Shown: piece after piece, positions 21,864 to 35,819 of the stretch
How the letters are laid out: each line of letters opens with the position of its first letter
Position numbering within the stretch: the first letter of the stretch is position 1
Assembly: GCA_023846275.1 (NCBI GenBank)
Contig: CM043865.1
Span: 26,641,912 to 26,705,911, forward strand
Source: Vanilla planifolia
Lineage: Eukaryota > Streptophyta > Magnoliopsida > Asparagales > Orchidaceae
Direction of reading: 5' to 3'
DNA: 64,000 nucleotides
Notes under the pieces: model-generated
What the model was told of the DNA's origin: nothing
What the model saw: only the letters and a program-made list of their open reading frames with translations
Database searches by the model: none
Translations under genes and position numbers: made by a program

Positions 21864-24800
21864 GGTAATTGACAATATGAAAAGGCTTCAAGCACTTGAA
21901 ACAGTTTCTTTTTCTAGAACAACTTAGATAATACCATTAAGTCGATTTAAGACTTATCTTTGACAGACGCTAAAAAGATGATCAGAGTCGCACGAGTACA
22001 AGAACTACATGGTATGATGACTAGCTTGAATAGAAAAACTACTCAACTCTTATGAGAAGCATGGCTGATGTTAACCATAATCAAGTGAACGGCCTTCTAA
22101 AACACGACGGATTCTCCAAATGAAGGACTTCAGTTCCAATGGCAAACATAAGGTGATCACCCAGTCATTATGAGCCCACACCCACTTAAAGGTGCGAGAA
22201 AGATAGAATTTTTTCACAGCTGCCAGACTGAACAGAATACGGGATCAACCAAACGGATACAGTACCAAACAGATTACCAGATGCAAGCCTGCAATGCCCT
22301 TCTTATAAGTTACTCATTTATTAAAAAGGACAAAAAAAAATGCTAAAACTATGTATCATAATTCTTAACAATTTATAGAGTCGTAAAGAATAAGAGAGAA
22401 ACATAGCAACCATGACAGTTGAGAAATGAAAAGAATTTGCTTATCAGGTGCTGCATGAATCAGAAAACCAACAAACTAGAAACCTCAAACACATGCAGCA
22501 GTTGTATGACGATTGTGCTCACATTTTTCCAAAACACATTTATTGTACTTTCATGGTACTGAGAACTTTTCCAAAAGAACCCAGCAATCAAACCAACAAC
22601 GTAATAACCTAATCCCTTCAACAAAGTAAAAGATATCATATTCAACAAATTTAAAAGACATTCAACAACCATGATAGAGAAAAATTAGACAAGTAGGTCT
22701 CAAAATCTAGTTCTGAAGAGCATGGAGGTTCAAGTACCGTGAAGGATAATATTGACAATATTCAGTTGTTCATGGGGCAATACCCCGATAACTATGACTT
22801 AAATTGCAATAGGAATAAGAAAGACCAGCGTTTCAGAATAAACTTTGAAGTAAAGTATCTATGCTTGCCAGAGAACAAGTTTAGGGTTCAAGATAAAGGG
22901 GTATCAAATCAAGCCATTTACATGATAAAAGGATTATATCATATGCATGGAAACCAGGCAATAAATGCAGCTAGACTTCACATTGATGCCCTACACTTCG
23001 GTTCTGTACGACAAGAACATATTGCACATCTAGATGAAAGTAAAAAATTGCATAGAAATGTCCATGAGGTGCAGCTTTGTGGAGAAGTTATTCAACAAAA
23101 TAAGGGATCAACATTCCAATCTCCTAAAAAAACATCAATATACATAATCTCTTTCAGCATCTTCTTGTTTTACACATGATTCATTACAAACAATCCATGA
23201 TGAAATTCATTTGCTCATATTCAAAAGCTGTATAACGACATGGTAGCACACTTATTATTTACATTTCTAAGTGTCAACGCAGTTAAAAATACCATAAAGA
23301 GAAGCGCTAATAGGTTACTTACAGTAAATGCAATTACAAGATGTAAAACAAATCCTTGGAGAATATACCCAGCATATTTTCATATCTAGAACAAGGATGA
23401 GGATAAACTGCCAGATTTCTTTAATAGGGGAATCCACAAGCACATGCATAATCAAGGTGTGAACAGGCAATATGTTGCATTATGTTGAAAAAAATGTTAC
23501 AACATGTAGGTTCTGAGAATAGCAGCACAAAAATGACCAGTAAAAGTTCTTACTGACTATTGCATAGGTATTCTCATGAGATGAGCTTCCATTATTTTCC
23601 CTTCTTCTGCATGAAGAAAGTCAAATAGTGGAAAAAGAAGTAAAGAAACGCCATTCTAGCAATGCAAAATGGCATTCATAATTCATCTGTGACAAAGTTT
23701 AAGGGCCAAGGACAATTTAGGGCATTGACCTGGGGAAACAACTTTCATCAAGGAGCATTATGTAGGACAAACATTCTATATCCTAGCAGGAAAAATGAAT
23801 GTAGGAAGGAGAGGCAGGGAAGGACAGAAATTGGCGCTAATCTAGCAGAGAGAAAGGAGAAAATATATTGATGAAGGGAAACTAGATAAATGAGAAGATG
23901 TTAAATCATTCAAACTTGGCACCCTTTTGTTTTACTCATGATTCATTTCAAACATCAGCCAAAGATCGTAACCGTTCAAACAAGTAGGCCAGCCAGTTCA
24001 CCTGACTCCAACAGAAAACAAAACAGATGGAGTAATGCTAAAAGAATTTTTTTGTGTTGGACAACAGCACCTATCTAAGATAAAACATAAATCTGTAACA
24101 TTTAATACACCATCTAACATTAATTGTAATAGCTTTATTTGGAACCTTACAATGTTCATACGAGTTATAGATCATTATTTTAACATCATGAAATAAAAAA
24201 ATCTCCCGCTCGAATTTCAAAACAACAAAAAAAATTTCCCTTTCCAATTTTTGATGGTGAATATTAGAAAGTTTTAAATTCTATCTAAATACTCTACACA
24301 CCAAAAGCCTACCCAATTATACAAAGATAGCACCTTTCTCTACCATAATATCTATCCATAAACCCATGGATTCCTCAAAACACAAGAGTCACTTGATACT
24401 AGTCAAACCATTGGAGATTTACAACCCCTAATCAAGGATGGATAAATTAAAGAGAACATGAAAATTGGCTAAGTACACTAGTTGTTGACTTTAATTCAAA
24501 CTATAAAATAAATCTCCTGGGTTATAAGACAACTCTCCACTATCTTTATACCTATACATGTTTCCAAGTGTACGGAGTGGAACCAACACCAGATTCTCAA
24601 ATGTCACCATACTTCATAATTCAATTTATACAAGTTGAATTTCCTTTTCTTTAAATGGTGGCTAGAGGTAAAACGAGGAGGGACGTCTCTTTTATGGTTC
24701 CCTTTATTGAATCTCAAAATGCAACATTTGCATGATTAGAAAGAAGTCTTAAAGGTCTTCATTTCCTGGTGAGGAGCCATATCCTTCATTGTTTTTAAGC

Positions 24801-26200
24801 TGGTTTGAAATTTTTTATTTCATTTTTAATGACAAAACAACATCCAACCAATGTAGGAATCAACAATATAGCCAATAAGACCCTCATATTTGTAACAAGT
24901 TAAAAAATATCTGTGGATTCAAGCTAGTCAAACACACAGGTGTCATATGATCTTGGAATACATATTAGACATGAAACATAATCCGCAAGCCATGCTTTTT
25001 CCCTAAACTACTTTCCCATAGAGGATACACTAAATTAGTCGCAATTAACAGGACTTGCCACTTTGTGACATCTCATCCTAATTTGTGTTTCTGAATAAGC
25101 TGCAACATTTTCATTGTCATAGTTTCTTTATCTAGGTCTTTTTTTTTGGTAGGGGTTGGGATATATGAAACTTCTATGGCAAAGAAATAAATGAAATGCT
25201 TTCCTCAAAATTCTCATAGAATTGAAAATGAAGTTTTCATTCCAAATATAAAAAAACCAACTAAGCAAGTCTTCGTAATGGTGAACAAGGGCCGCTTATT
25301 TCCTCGCTCAATCCTATGCTTACATAAGGCAATACCTAAGAAAAAAAATCCATGCAAACAAAGAAAACTCCTTTAACTAAAAATTTTAAGCTTTACTTCG
25401 AAAGTTTCATCTCTTTTCTCTCTTATATTCAAGAGACTAGTCAGATATATGATACTAAACATTCATTAATGGAGCTCAAAAATACGAAGAAAATATACAT
25501 TACAAAAATAGAGATGCTGAGTTAATTCAAAAAGGTATGATTAGAAGTAAACATATTCGAGATAAGGATAGTGTAGCACAGATTAAAGAATAAAACTTAT
25601 AGAGAATCATCCTAATTGACTTGGACATGTAAAACATTAGACAATTAATGCTCCAAGTATAAAATGTTAATTATTGGAACTCTCTTTTCATTGAGAAAAT
25701 AATCCAAAAAATACATGAAAAGAGACTATCATAAAAGTCTTAGGATGCTTGGATATTAACAAATAGTTGCTAATGGATAAAAAGCAATCACATCAAAAGA
25801 TTTATGCATTGAAACCCTTAATAGAATTAAAATTTTTTGTTATTTGTTCCCATTTTCTCATAGTTTTATAAATTATGTTGTTTATTAAACAAAATTGGAT
25901 TTGATATTGTTTTGAAAAATAACAAATTGAATGGAATTAAAAAATCTAAAATCTTATAATTTTTAAATTCAAAGCATCACTTCTGCAATCTCTTAATTGC
26001 TAGACAACTCTTTGTAGCATCACCTAATTGCTAGACATCTCTTTATGCTATTTTCAATTCTTTCATTATCATTCTTAATTTTATTCTCGTACAAATCAGC
26101 AACAAAAATTGTAAATTGTCGAGCATATTTTATTGGTTCCAACACAGTACAACATTAATTAAGTCTAATGCTGAAATGTTTAAGTGATACGAGAGGAAAA
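21864..26200. other. AT-rich region upstream of the LRR gene
   Basis: No recognised gene. The longest open frame (22739-23179, plus) has no recognisable motif and an unconvincing composition. If the promoter near 32.1 kb belongs to the LRR gene, this stretch is leader intron. Confidence 0.45.
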
Positions 26201-28979
26201 AGCAAATGGACAAAAACAAAAGCAGATGTAAATTGGGGGTTTGGGGGAAGGGGTGTATGGGTGAAATCATCAAAATCAATCCATATCAAGTATGAAGAGA
26301 TCTCAAGAGGTCACATTAAGCTTCAAGCCATATGAGCAAGCTCTCAAGGAAAGGAACCATCAGCCCCTATGAAATAGCAATCCATAAGAATGGCCATCAA
26401 GGAAGGTTCAAAGAAGATAATGAGATCGAACACGGTAGTAGGTTTATTGGAAAGAGGACCAATTAGTTGTACTTGAGATCATGAAAGCTTTGACAAGGAA
26501 CTAACATACTTGAGCAATACTTCTATGGCCTTAGGAAACACTAATAACCCTCTAGAAGGTCTCAAGGAGATGAACACTGGGACTTGAAAGAAATCATTAA
26601 TATCTTGCACTTTGTGAAGAGAAATGATGCATTGAAGAAGCTAAACCAAAATGTGAATTGCTCTTAGAGTCAAGATAGTACTTTAGGAAGCACCTAACTC
26701 AATGACCACTCAAACAAGAGTAAGTCTAAGGAACATCAAGGACCACTCAAGCATAAGAGGAAGGCTTCAAGAAATCTTAAAATAAGAAAAGCAAACCATT
26801 AGCATATGAGGGAACCAAAGCATCACTTTCCAAATCATTGCACCACTATCTCGGAAGTTATTGGAAAAGATTGAAACTATAAAAAATGCATAAATTGTCT
26901 AAGTTTTGAATGTATATATAATAAGAGTTGTAATATAAAAACTTACTATAATGAATCATTGCACATATCAAGAGAGGATTGCATTACAGTGTATTGAAAA
27001 CCTAAAAAAAAAAAGAAGATGAAAGAATTATCTTCCACCATTTTGTATAATTCATTTTATATCCTCTTTTGTTAATATTTTTTCGACCTAGTTCTCCCAT
27101 AGTTCAACTACAAATCCTACAAAACATTCCAATGTTTCCCTAACCACAAACAAGAAAGGGCATTGGAAAGACCATCTAATATTATAACACATATTGAACA
27201 TGTAAGGCCGAGACTCTGAAATTCAAGAAGGAAAGAAACTCGCAACTCCTATGCCAAACTAAAGAAGAGAATCAAAGTGAAGCTAAGACAATAGAGGAGA
27301 TTTGAGTCATGTGCTAGAAAAAAAAATACCTCAATTGACTCAAACTATTCAAGGCCAAGAAGTGATAATCATCAAGAAGCAAACTAAATCTACAACGATA
27401 GCATCTAAGAGAACTTGCAAAGTAAATACTTTAGTTAGTCAATCACTACAGTTCCTGAATATGTTCAGTAAAGGACTAAGAGGATGAAGCCAAAAACATT
27501 AGCATGACCACAACTCAAAGGCCGATAGAGACCATTTAAAGTTAAAACAAAGGTTGACTTAAAGACATATGATAAAGAGTAATGTCAAATACCCTTAAGT
27601 GGATGATCTGACAAAAATTGTCTAATGATGTATATCAAAGAACAATGATGAAAATGATAAAATTTGTAACAACAAAGATATTCAAAGCAAAAGTATACCA
27701 ATAAGTTTCAATGACAAATTGTGACACTTGGAACACTTATAGAAAATGCATGGATACTAACGAAGTATGAAATGAGTTTGCATTATCGATCGCAACCCAA
27801 ATTGGATTGTTTCCATTCATGATTCTTAGCCAAGCCAATTGTTATGCTATGATGATAGAGAAAAAAATATAGGCAAATGAAAGCCATGTCGATAATTCCA
27901 AAGAACTAAAACAACAACAAGTGAAACAAAAAGAAAACTTGAAGATAGCAATGGTAATAGTAGTCGACAAAAGGCAAGCCTCGAGCAGCTCCAAAAAGAA
28001 CTTGCAAAATCACTATAATCATTGTTGGCAACACAAATAAAAAGTGCTAAAAATTATAGATGGACCTACATCCTAAGAGCAAGAATGTGAGACAAAACAA
28101 GAGACTGATGAGCAATGTTGATCTGAGTCAATTTCAAGGCTATGCAAGTGCTGATCTGAGCCTTGCCTTGATAATGAAGCTAGTTAACATCAACAAGGTA
28201 CGATACTATATTGAAGACGAAGCAAACAAACGAAATTATTTGCCTTTCGCATATAGGTGAACAAGGAGATAATGAGAGTAATCATTAGCACTTACAATCA
28301 AAAAAACCTCATCTTGAATAGCCTTATGTAACTACTACATCTCACGACCACTTCTCACCCACAATCGTATTCAATTGGATGGATACGGAAATGTTTCGAG
28401 CTAAAAATTGAGCAACAATTCCAAGTAAAATCTACTATCATCAAGGACCACATCGATGAGGTCATACGTGAAGTTATGTCTATTGATTTATGTTAGATTA
28501 TACTCTGGGTGCCTTATAGATGTTATATCGAGTGCAATGGTACTAGTTTACCAAGGATGGGAAAAAGTACTTCATATTCAAAGATTGAGGATTTTAACCT
28601 GTGGAGTTGGTGGCTATTGGACAAACGAAAAGGCTTGTCAACATTTTACTTCTATGACATGAGAAACCCAATTGACAAGACATCCAACTGTCAGGAGCGA
28701 CATGAATCGAGTTAAAAGCGTTGGTCTAAAAATATTTCACCATGTTTGAGGAACCTTGAGGAATATCCCTTATGAAGAAATGTTGAACACAAGATTACCA
28801 TTGTGTTGGGCGCACCTTCGACAAATATCAAGAAATATTAATATTTCATAGTGAAAGCCAATGATATCAAAAATCTCAATCGAGACATCAACAATAAAGA
28901 TGAGTAGTTTATCATGTGGATCGCAGATAGTGATGATACTAAAAAGGGATGGTGGTTAGCATACATGATTGAAACTTTG

Positions 28980-29330
28980 CTCTCAATAAAATTACAGTCA
29001 AGAATCAATACCCTTTTTTTATAATCAATGATATGTTGGATTAATTGAAGCACAAGATTTTTTACAAAGATTAATTTAAGTCATGATAATACTAAGTTTG
29101 AATCCATGAACAAGACATATTGAACACTACTCTTATAACTTTATAAGAATTTATATGAATGGCTTGTGATATCATTCAAACCCCGTAACATACCAATCAT
29201 TTTTATATGGTTGATGAATAACATTCTATAAACCCATATTGATGAATTCACCACAGTGTACCTGAATGATATTTTGATTTACAACAATGTTGTTGAGCAT
29301 ACGAAGTTGTATAACAGGCCTTGAAAATAA
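28980..29330 (+). pseudogene. Gypsy reverse transcriptase remnant
   Basis: This is the part of the decayed element corresponding to the RT palm. It reads DEFTTVYLNDILIYNN where active copies have the YxDD-type DDILIYS motif. One catalytic Asp is replaced by Asn and stops occur just before it. It is non-functional. Confidence 0.6.
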
Positions 29331-30299
29331 ACCAAGAGCATCATATAAAATTAAAACTAAAGAAGTGTGAGTTTGATTTGTCTAACTTAATCTATCTTGG
29401 ATTTGAGGTCAAGAATAGAGAAACTAATACTGATGTAACAAAATCAAGTCATAAAGGATTGGCTAAGATCAACTACTATGACTAAGGTTAAGAGTTTCAT
29501 TGGAACCTCTCAATGCCTAAAGAAGTTCATTTAAAACTTTTAAAAAATTTGGGCACCCCTTTGATGATCTCACTTGAGCTAATCAATGCTCTAATGTAAG
29601 AAAGAACACAAGAGAGTTTTCTTTTGATTGGAGAAGATCATTTATGAAGCACCCATGCTAGTTCTACCCAATCTATAACAGTCATTCAAGGTCAACGTAG
29701 ATACCTCAATATATACAATCAAAGTTGTGCTCTTACAACAAGGAATACCTACAGCATATCATTCCGAGATGCTACAAAAGGAATGAAGAGCTAATTCAAC
29801 ATATGACTAGGAGTTGCTTGTACTATACCATATTCTAATGTATTAAAGACCGCATTTGCTAGACAAAGAGACCAGTGTGTATTTTGATTACCAATCACTC
29901 CAATTCTTACAAATTCAATCCAAGATGTAGCAAGCCCAACATCTCAAATGCATGGTCTACTTGCAATAGCAAAAATAGTAAAGTAAAAGAGAGGTCATAA
30001 TAAGTAGACCAACATGCTGTTAAGACCCCTATCAGTAATTTGTGCTTGATATCTATCATATAGAACGAATCAAAATAGCACGAATAGTTCATGTCTAGAT
30101 ATGCTAAGGACCTCAATTAATGAGACATCCTCAAAGAATTGAAGACCAAAAAACTCACATAATTCAATCTTCAAGATGAGCTACTCTACCAAGGATATTG
30201 GTTTTATATTCCTCATGATGGAGATCAATCAAAATGGATCAAGAAGATTAACACATCGAAAGTAGCTTTAGTGTGAATCAAACTATGATAAACTTGCAA

Positions 30300-30560
30300 A
30301 TACACATATACTAACCAAAAGATGAAGTCCCATTTTGAGAGAATAATACAAGAATGTATGCTCTATAGTATGATCAAACTAGCCAATGGGAAGTATGGAT
30401 TGCACATGCCACTGCTGACATCTAGCCAACAATGAAAGATTATCTCAATGGATTTTTGGGAGGCTTATCGATGACATGATATGCTCATAAAAATTTGTTT
30501 GTGTGTATAAATAAGTTTTCCAAAATGACAAAACTAATGTTGTGCTAACAAGAGATTAAA
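30300..30560 (+). pseudogene. Gypsy integrase remnant
   Basis: A cysteine of the zinc-binding region (QECMLYS), a KYGLHMPL linker and an ISMDF core start are recognisable, followed by a frameshift and a readable CINKFSKMTKLM block. Typical intact relatives read ISMDFIxGLP and DRFSKM at these places. It contains stops. Confidence 0.55.
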
Positions 30561-30999
30561 AGCAAAGAAGTTGAAAGACCATTTTCAACTAAGTGTAGGC
30601 ATCCCATGGATTGCTAAGAAACAATGTCCAATCAAGATTCTCGCTTTTTTAGTGGATCTTCAATTTGCATATAATCAAACCATGAATACCTCCATAAAAA
30701 ATCTATTTGAAATATGCTGAGGTTATGGTTATCAAGTCCATTCGATCTCAAATTTTGACTCAACACCACGAAGGTAGCACAACAAAAAGTGCAAAAGTTC
30801 ATCAAAAGTATTCGGACAATGCACATTGCTATCTAATGAGGCTGCATATCTAGAAGGAGCACTTGAAACAAGAAGGAAGAAAATTAGGGGTGTATTAACC
30901 ATTAACCATCAATATCTTCTCTACATACAAGTAGATTGTTTTGAGGGTCTTCAGATTCTTCATTAAACAGGGAAACTAAGATGAAGAAACTCACACTAT

Positions 31000-31950
31000 C
31001 CTAGAAATATGATGGAGAAGGTTGACCTTTAGTTAACTATGGGAGAGGTTTCATGCTAACAGCAAAAGATAACAAGCATGTGCTTCCCAGAGCATTTCTG
31101 AAAATATCAAGTATTAGAAAGATAACATACTCTAGAAATCCATGATATGAATATCATATGTTTCTCTTTCTTAAATGAAAGAGAGACCTAGTGAATGCAA
31201 CCTATTAATCCTATCAAATATGCAAATCCTTATAAGAATAAAGAAATTTACTGTCAATTGTGTTTCCCTTTTAAGTGTGAATATTTTATATATAATAAAT
31301 TCAAATAAAGGTAGAGCAAGTGAATTTTCAGTTTGAGAAACAAATCTGTAACTTATTTCCCAACAAATTTATGTCATCTTATTAATAATAACTGAAAATT
31401 AAACTCTGCACTTTTAATGTAATCTTAGAGCATAATGAGAACTAGTACTTGATATACTGCAATAGCATCAAACGGATCCAGCTGCCAACTGTGTAAAGTC
31501 TGTTATTATCGTGATTGGTGGAGAAGAATCACATTACAAAAGAACAACACCAAGCTAAATCGCAGATAAAGGTATTGCAAAGACCAGCCAACAAAGACAA
31601 ACTCTTCATCAAATTAGAAACAATAAAAGAAATATTTATGGCAAATGATCCGTCTACGGCTAATAAATTCCGTTAATCTTGCAAGACAGTGATGCTAAAT
31701 TTTCCCATGCTTGAAGACTTGAAACGAACAAAAAACCAAAAAAATTACGAAGTAAATTTGTTTAGTTATGGAATTATACGAGGACGTTTTGTTGTGTCTG
31801 CGCACTCCGATTGAGATGAAAATCATTGAACATAAATAAAATTTTCCATCCTCTCGTATGATGCTACAATCAGAAGGTCTATGATTTTTAAGGATTCGAT
31901 GCCAAAAGGAAAATCTCAAAAACAATAGACGAAAGCAGAGAAAGGACAAC
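31000..31950. other. Spacer between the gypsy relic and the orphan promoter
   Basis: No gene or element end recognised. Base composition becomes less AT-rich towards 31950, next to the leader exon candidate. Confidence 0.4.
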
Positions 31951-32107
31951 CATGCATCCGCCAGGTCTGTAAGAAGGATTCACGAGAGTTCAGACAGCTC
32001 GTCGATAGAAGAAAGCTCGAAAAGAAAAACAGGAAGGAGATTCAGAAAGCTGTGGTTGAGAAATTTTGTTGGTAATTAGAACAGGTTGAATTTCCATCTT
32101 TTTATAG
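31951..32107 (-). promoter_or_regulatory. Orphan leftward core promoter and leader exon
   Basis: Minus-strand CTATAAAAAG (32107-32098) is a good TATA box. About 30 bp on begins a pyrimidine-rich leader (TTTCTCAACC, CTCCTTCCTGTTTTTC), less AT-rich than the flanks and ending near 31951 before a possible donor (GCATG|GTTGTC). The nearest leftward gene is the LRR gene, whose first coding exons are 10 kb away beyond the gypsy relic. The assignment is inference. It could also be a stand-alone promoter remnant. Confidence 0.4.
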
Positions 32108-32233
32108 GGAGAGCACACAACAAAAGCCTGAGGCTATCTAGCAAGGGGCAAAATCGCCTCAAAAGTTATATTATTTACGATGTTTATTCTAAATGTACAT
32201 ATCTACATAATATTTCACACATAATTTAAAAAT

Positions 32234-32254
32234 TATATATATATATATATATAT
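32234..32254. repeat. (TA)n microsatellite
   Basis: About ten uninterrupted TA dinucleotides within AT-rich DNA. Confidence 0.9.
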
Positions 32255-33838
32255 GTATAATTTTTTATATTAAAATTATATTCAAAAGAATTTAATAAAA
32301 GCTTGTTTTAATTAAGAATTTTAGATATTAAAATTACAAAATACATAGGTCAAGAATAGTTATTGAAAGAAAATAAAATAAAATAAAATTAGATAGCTTT
32401 TTTTATCATTGCTAATCACTCTTAGATTAGATATACTTATAGTTAATAAAGTAATGGATGAATTAATGCTTCCCTCAAAACACAAGAGAGTTGCAACAAG
32501 CTTGACTTAATCATTTTTTAGAGTGTCCTTGCTCGTCTTGTAATTGTTTTTATGCAACAAAAATCTCAACAGGTAATTTTCCTTTGTAATTAAGGTGAAA
32601 TATCCCACATTTTCTTTCAATGTAAGGGATCACATCCTAATTATGCTAATACAAATCATGTTTTACATACAACCCAATTAGTTATCATTAAATTTATTGA
32701 CTATGTATTGTGATAAGCTTTGCATCAAGTTTTAACTTTCATTTAATTTCTCAATTTCTCTATAATTCAACAATTAATACTATAAGTATTTTCCCTCATC
32801 AAGATCATCACTCTTATTCAAGCAAATTGTCAATTACTTCAAGGAATGTGTTTGAAATCAAAGACCATGTCAATTATCGAGCTTTATTAAAAATTTAGTT
32901 GAATAAAAATAGAAATGATTTTGACCATGTTTATCTTAAGATCATCATCACAACCTCTAGAGATTCTCAATTACTCTAAATTCCTTCTTTTGTTTTTCCT
33001 TCACAAACCTTGTATGAAAAACCTTAACTCAAGAAATTTGCTTATGTACCCACTCAAGAAATAACAAAATCATCTTTTCTTTGGCTAAAATAGAATGTTT
33101 TGAAGTTGGGATTCATTGCATCACAAAACATGCATTCTTCTATTTTCTATTTGTAAAAGACCTATTTTAATTTACAATGAATTATATTTTTAATATTTTT
33201 TTTATTTGATGTGAGTATTACATATCCTAAAACAATGAATTATTATATTTTTGGTACCACAAAAAACATACCAATATAACAATAGTTGAATCTAAGATTG
33301 GAGTGTACCATCTCAAAAGTCTTGACCAAAGGAATTCATTGGTATATTATTTCTAATAAGTTATTCTTATTAGTAATCATCTTTTTGTTGAGATTTTAAT
33401 ATATCTAGAATATTATTAAAGAAAGACTAAACTCATTATCTCTAACTTAACAAGTTATCTCTAAAAATAAATAAATATACATGATAAACAATAATTTAGG
33501 ATAATCATATATAGTCCATTTACAAGCATCAATCATAACATATAAATAAGTAAGGTCTTATTCATATTAAAATATAAAAGAGAAAATATAATATGCTATC
33601 AAAAGGAAAATATGTTTTAATCTCTAAAATAAATAAAAAAGCATATGTAATTTTTATACTATTTTTAATCTTTTTCTTAATGTGATTTTGCTTATTGGCA
33701 CCAATTTTTACTTAACTAAGTAGACCTTATACAAGTTTAACCACTTTTCAATTTATTTAATTACAATAAAAATCTCATTTATTAATTTATCATATCATGT
33801 TCTCAAGTAGAATTATGCTTAGTCTTCTTGTATTTTTT

Positions 33839-34125
33839 ATGCACATATCTTTGTGACGAATCTCAACAGTATAATTTTTTATGCACATATCTTTGTGACA
33901 AATCTCAATAGTGCAACCCACTCGTGATTAACTATCACACGATGATAAATCTCAATCTTATTACACACTGGCCACTAGTTACCTCGTAATGATAATGTCT
34001 CAATCTTGTTACACACTCGTCATTATCTATCTCATGATGATAATATCAATCATGTGACACAATGTCCATTGGTTACCTCACAGCGACAAAAATCTCAATC
34101 TTGTGGTGCACTATTCATTAGTCAT
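33839..34125. repeat. Degenerate minisatellite, about 47-bp period
   Basis: Six imperfect units in a row. The first two are 41-bp copies starting TATGCACATATCTTTGTGAC. The next four are 44-48 bp and built on GATGATAAATCTCAATCTTG plus TTACACACTCGTCATTAG-like sequence. The core TCTCAAT is the best conserved part. No coding frame runs through it. Confidence 0.75.
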
Positions 34126-35819
34126 AAACAAAAACACATTAATTTTTAATAAATTCAAAGTTCATTCATGTCATTTAATAAATCATTAATTATTTTTGTT
34201 TTTAATTTATTTTCACATGTAAAATCCTCATTTTTTATAATATTTATGCATCAACTAATCAAACATCATATTTATATAATTAATCATAACAAATAATTTT
34301 ATATTTATACTTTATCAATATTAAAGATATACATCTAATTACAAGTATAATTTTTTGTGTGCTTACATAACATGACATGACATCAGTATTCAAAATCACA
34401 TGTTCTCTACAACGTATGTATATGTAAGATCTTAATTTCAATAATCAATAATGCATCAAGCATATGTATAAATATTTATGTCAAAGCGTCTATTTCACAT
34501 GCAATATCTTAATTCTAATAATTAGCATTACATCAAACATACCAAATATAATAGTAATTTTAAAGTGCTTATCTTATAATTTATTCTCATTTTTTAGGAT
34601 TGTTTTGTAATTATTCAACTTCTATTATTTATAAATTTTAGCTTAACAATTGTAATTTCTTAGACATAATTTGTGAATTTTTACACAAATTGAGAATTTC
34701 AAAATATCAAAGTAGAATTGTATAGATCACTTTATAAATCATAAAAATGACCACTTTTCTACTTTGTTTCCTCCATTTTTTCTTTCTCTTGAAACCTTTG
34801 AAATATGGTTCCATAAGAGGGGGTGAATTGTTAGAATTAAAATTTTTAATTTCTTACATCCACTCTTAGTAAAAATTAGACAAAAAAATTATATAAGCCT
34901 TTCAACAAAAGACAGGAAGACAAATTATCACAATAAGAAAATAAAAATAGTCTATAATGACTTTATAATAAAATAAAATTAACAAAAAGAGCAAAAAAAA
35001 TGATGATAAATAATTTCTTATACTTGACAAAATACTCAAGAAAAAATAATTATTTTAATCTAATCAACTAAAAAATGAGAAAATAAGAGCTTAGTTGATT
35101 AGAAGATGAATTAAGAAATTTAGAGTTCGCTGAAGAAAGGCACAACGCAAGAAAGTGACGATTAACAACAATTATGCTCATGACTTGAGAAATCTTCAAA
35201 ATTTTGTAAAAAATTTCATTAATCAATTTCACTAAAAAATTCTTCTATTTATAAACATACTATAATGTCTAAAAATATTTATTAAACACCCAATTTAATT
35301 GTTATAATTTTTGTACCTTTAGTCATTTTTAATTTAAAAATTAATACTTTAAAAAATCTCCAACAACTCAAAATAACATTTAAAATAGCACGTAAGAGCC
35401 TTTTGACCAGAACTCCTTTGAACTGATTAATCACGAAAATTGCACTATCAGATGGATAAGATTCACTTGGCATTGTTTAGAAATTAGATTTGATCATAAC
35501 AGTTAGATCGAAATTATGATCGGATGATTGGATTTAGATTTCACACGCAGAATAAATATGGATCGTGTGATCGCTAAATGGTGCGTATAGATGGATGTTG
35601 TTACTCTTACAATTCGAAAATATGAATGTGAAAGCAAGATGGAGTTTTAGTCCTACACATTGAAAATAGAAGTTAAAAAATGTTATTTTCACAAGTTTGT
35701 GTTATTGACATGAATCGGTTTAGGATACATCCCCGGAAACCAAAGCGGTTTACTGTAGCAACCCCGCTTATATCAGCAAATCGATTCAGGAATAATTTCC
35801 TTTCAGCAAATGGGTTATC

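Larger units (their letters stand above)
26200..31000 (+). mobile_element. Highly decayed Ty3/gypsy retrotransposon
   Basis: Plus-strand translation in shifting frames recovers pol domains in the correct gypsy order. Near 29160-29280 are fragments resembling RT (YEWLVISF, then LMNNIL, DEFTTVYLNDILIYNN). Near 29680-29780 a stretch resembles RNase H (FKVNVDTSIYTIKVVLLQQG). Near 30330-30540 are an integrase zinc-finger/core-like region (CMLYSMIKLANGKYGLHMPL, then ISMDF). Many stops and frameshifts make it a relic. A possible 5' LTR lies before about 27000 (TATAAAAAATGC near 26880 and a short polypurine run), but LTR ends were not identified. Borders are approximate. Confidence 0.65.
32108..35819. 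other. AT-rich intergenic DNA
   Basis: No coding gene was found. The stretch contains a TA microsatellite and the 47-bp minisatellite listed separately. The 36 bp before the LTR at 35820 carry no obvious element end. Confidence 0.55.

Noticed and set aside
21840..21865. GGTTCGATTC on the minus strand, resembling a tRNA B box
   Set aside because: No cloverleaf can be drawn and no A box lies at the right distance. The string fits a coding start MVRFSC better.
22739..23179. 146-codon plus-strand frame
   Set aside because: No recognisable motif, composition similar to the surrounding AT-rich DNA, no splice or promoter context.
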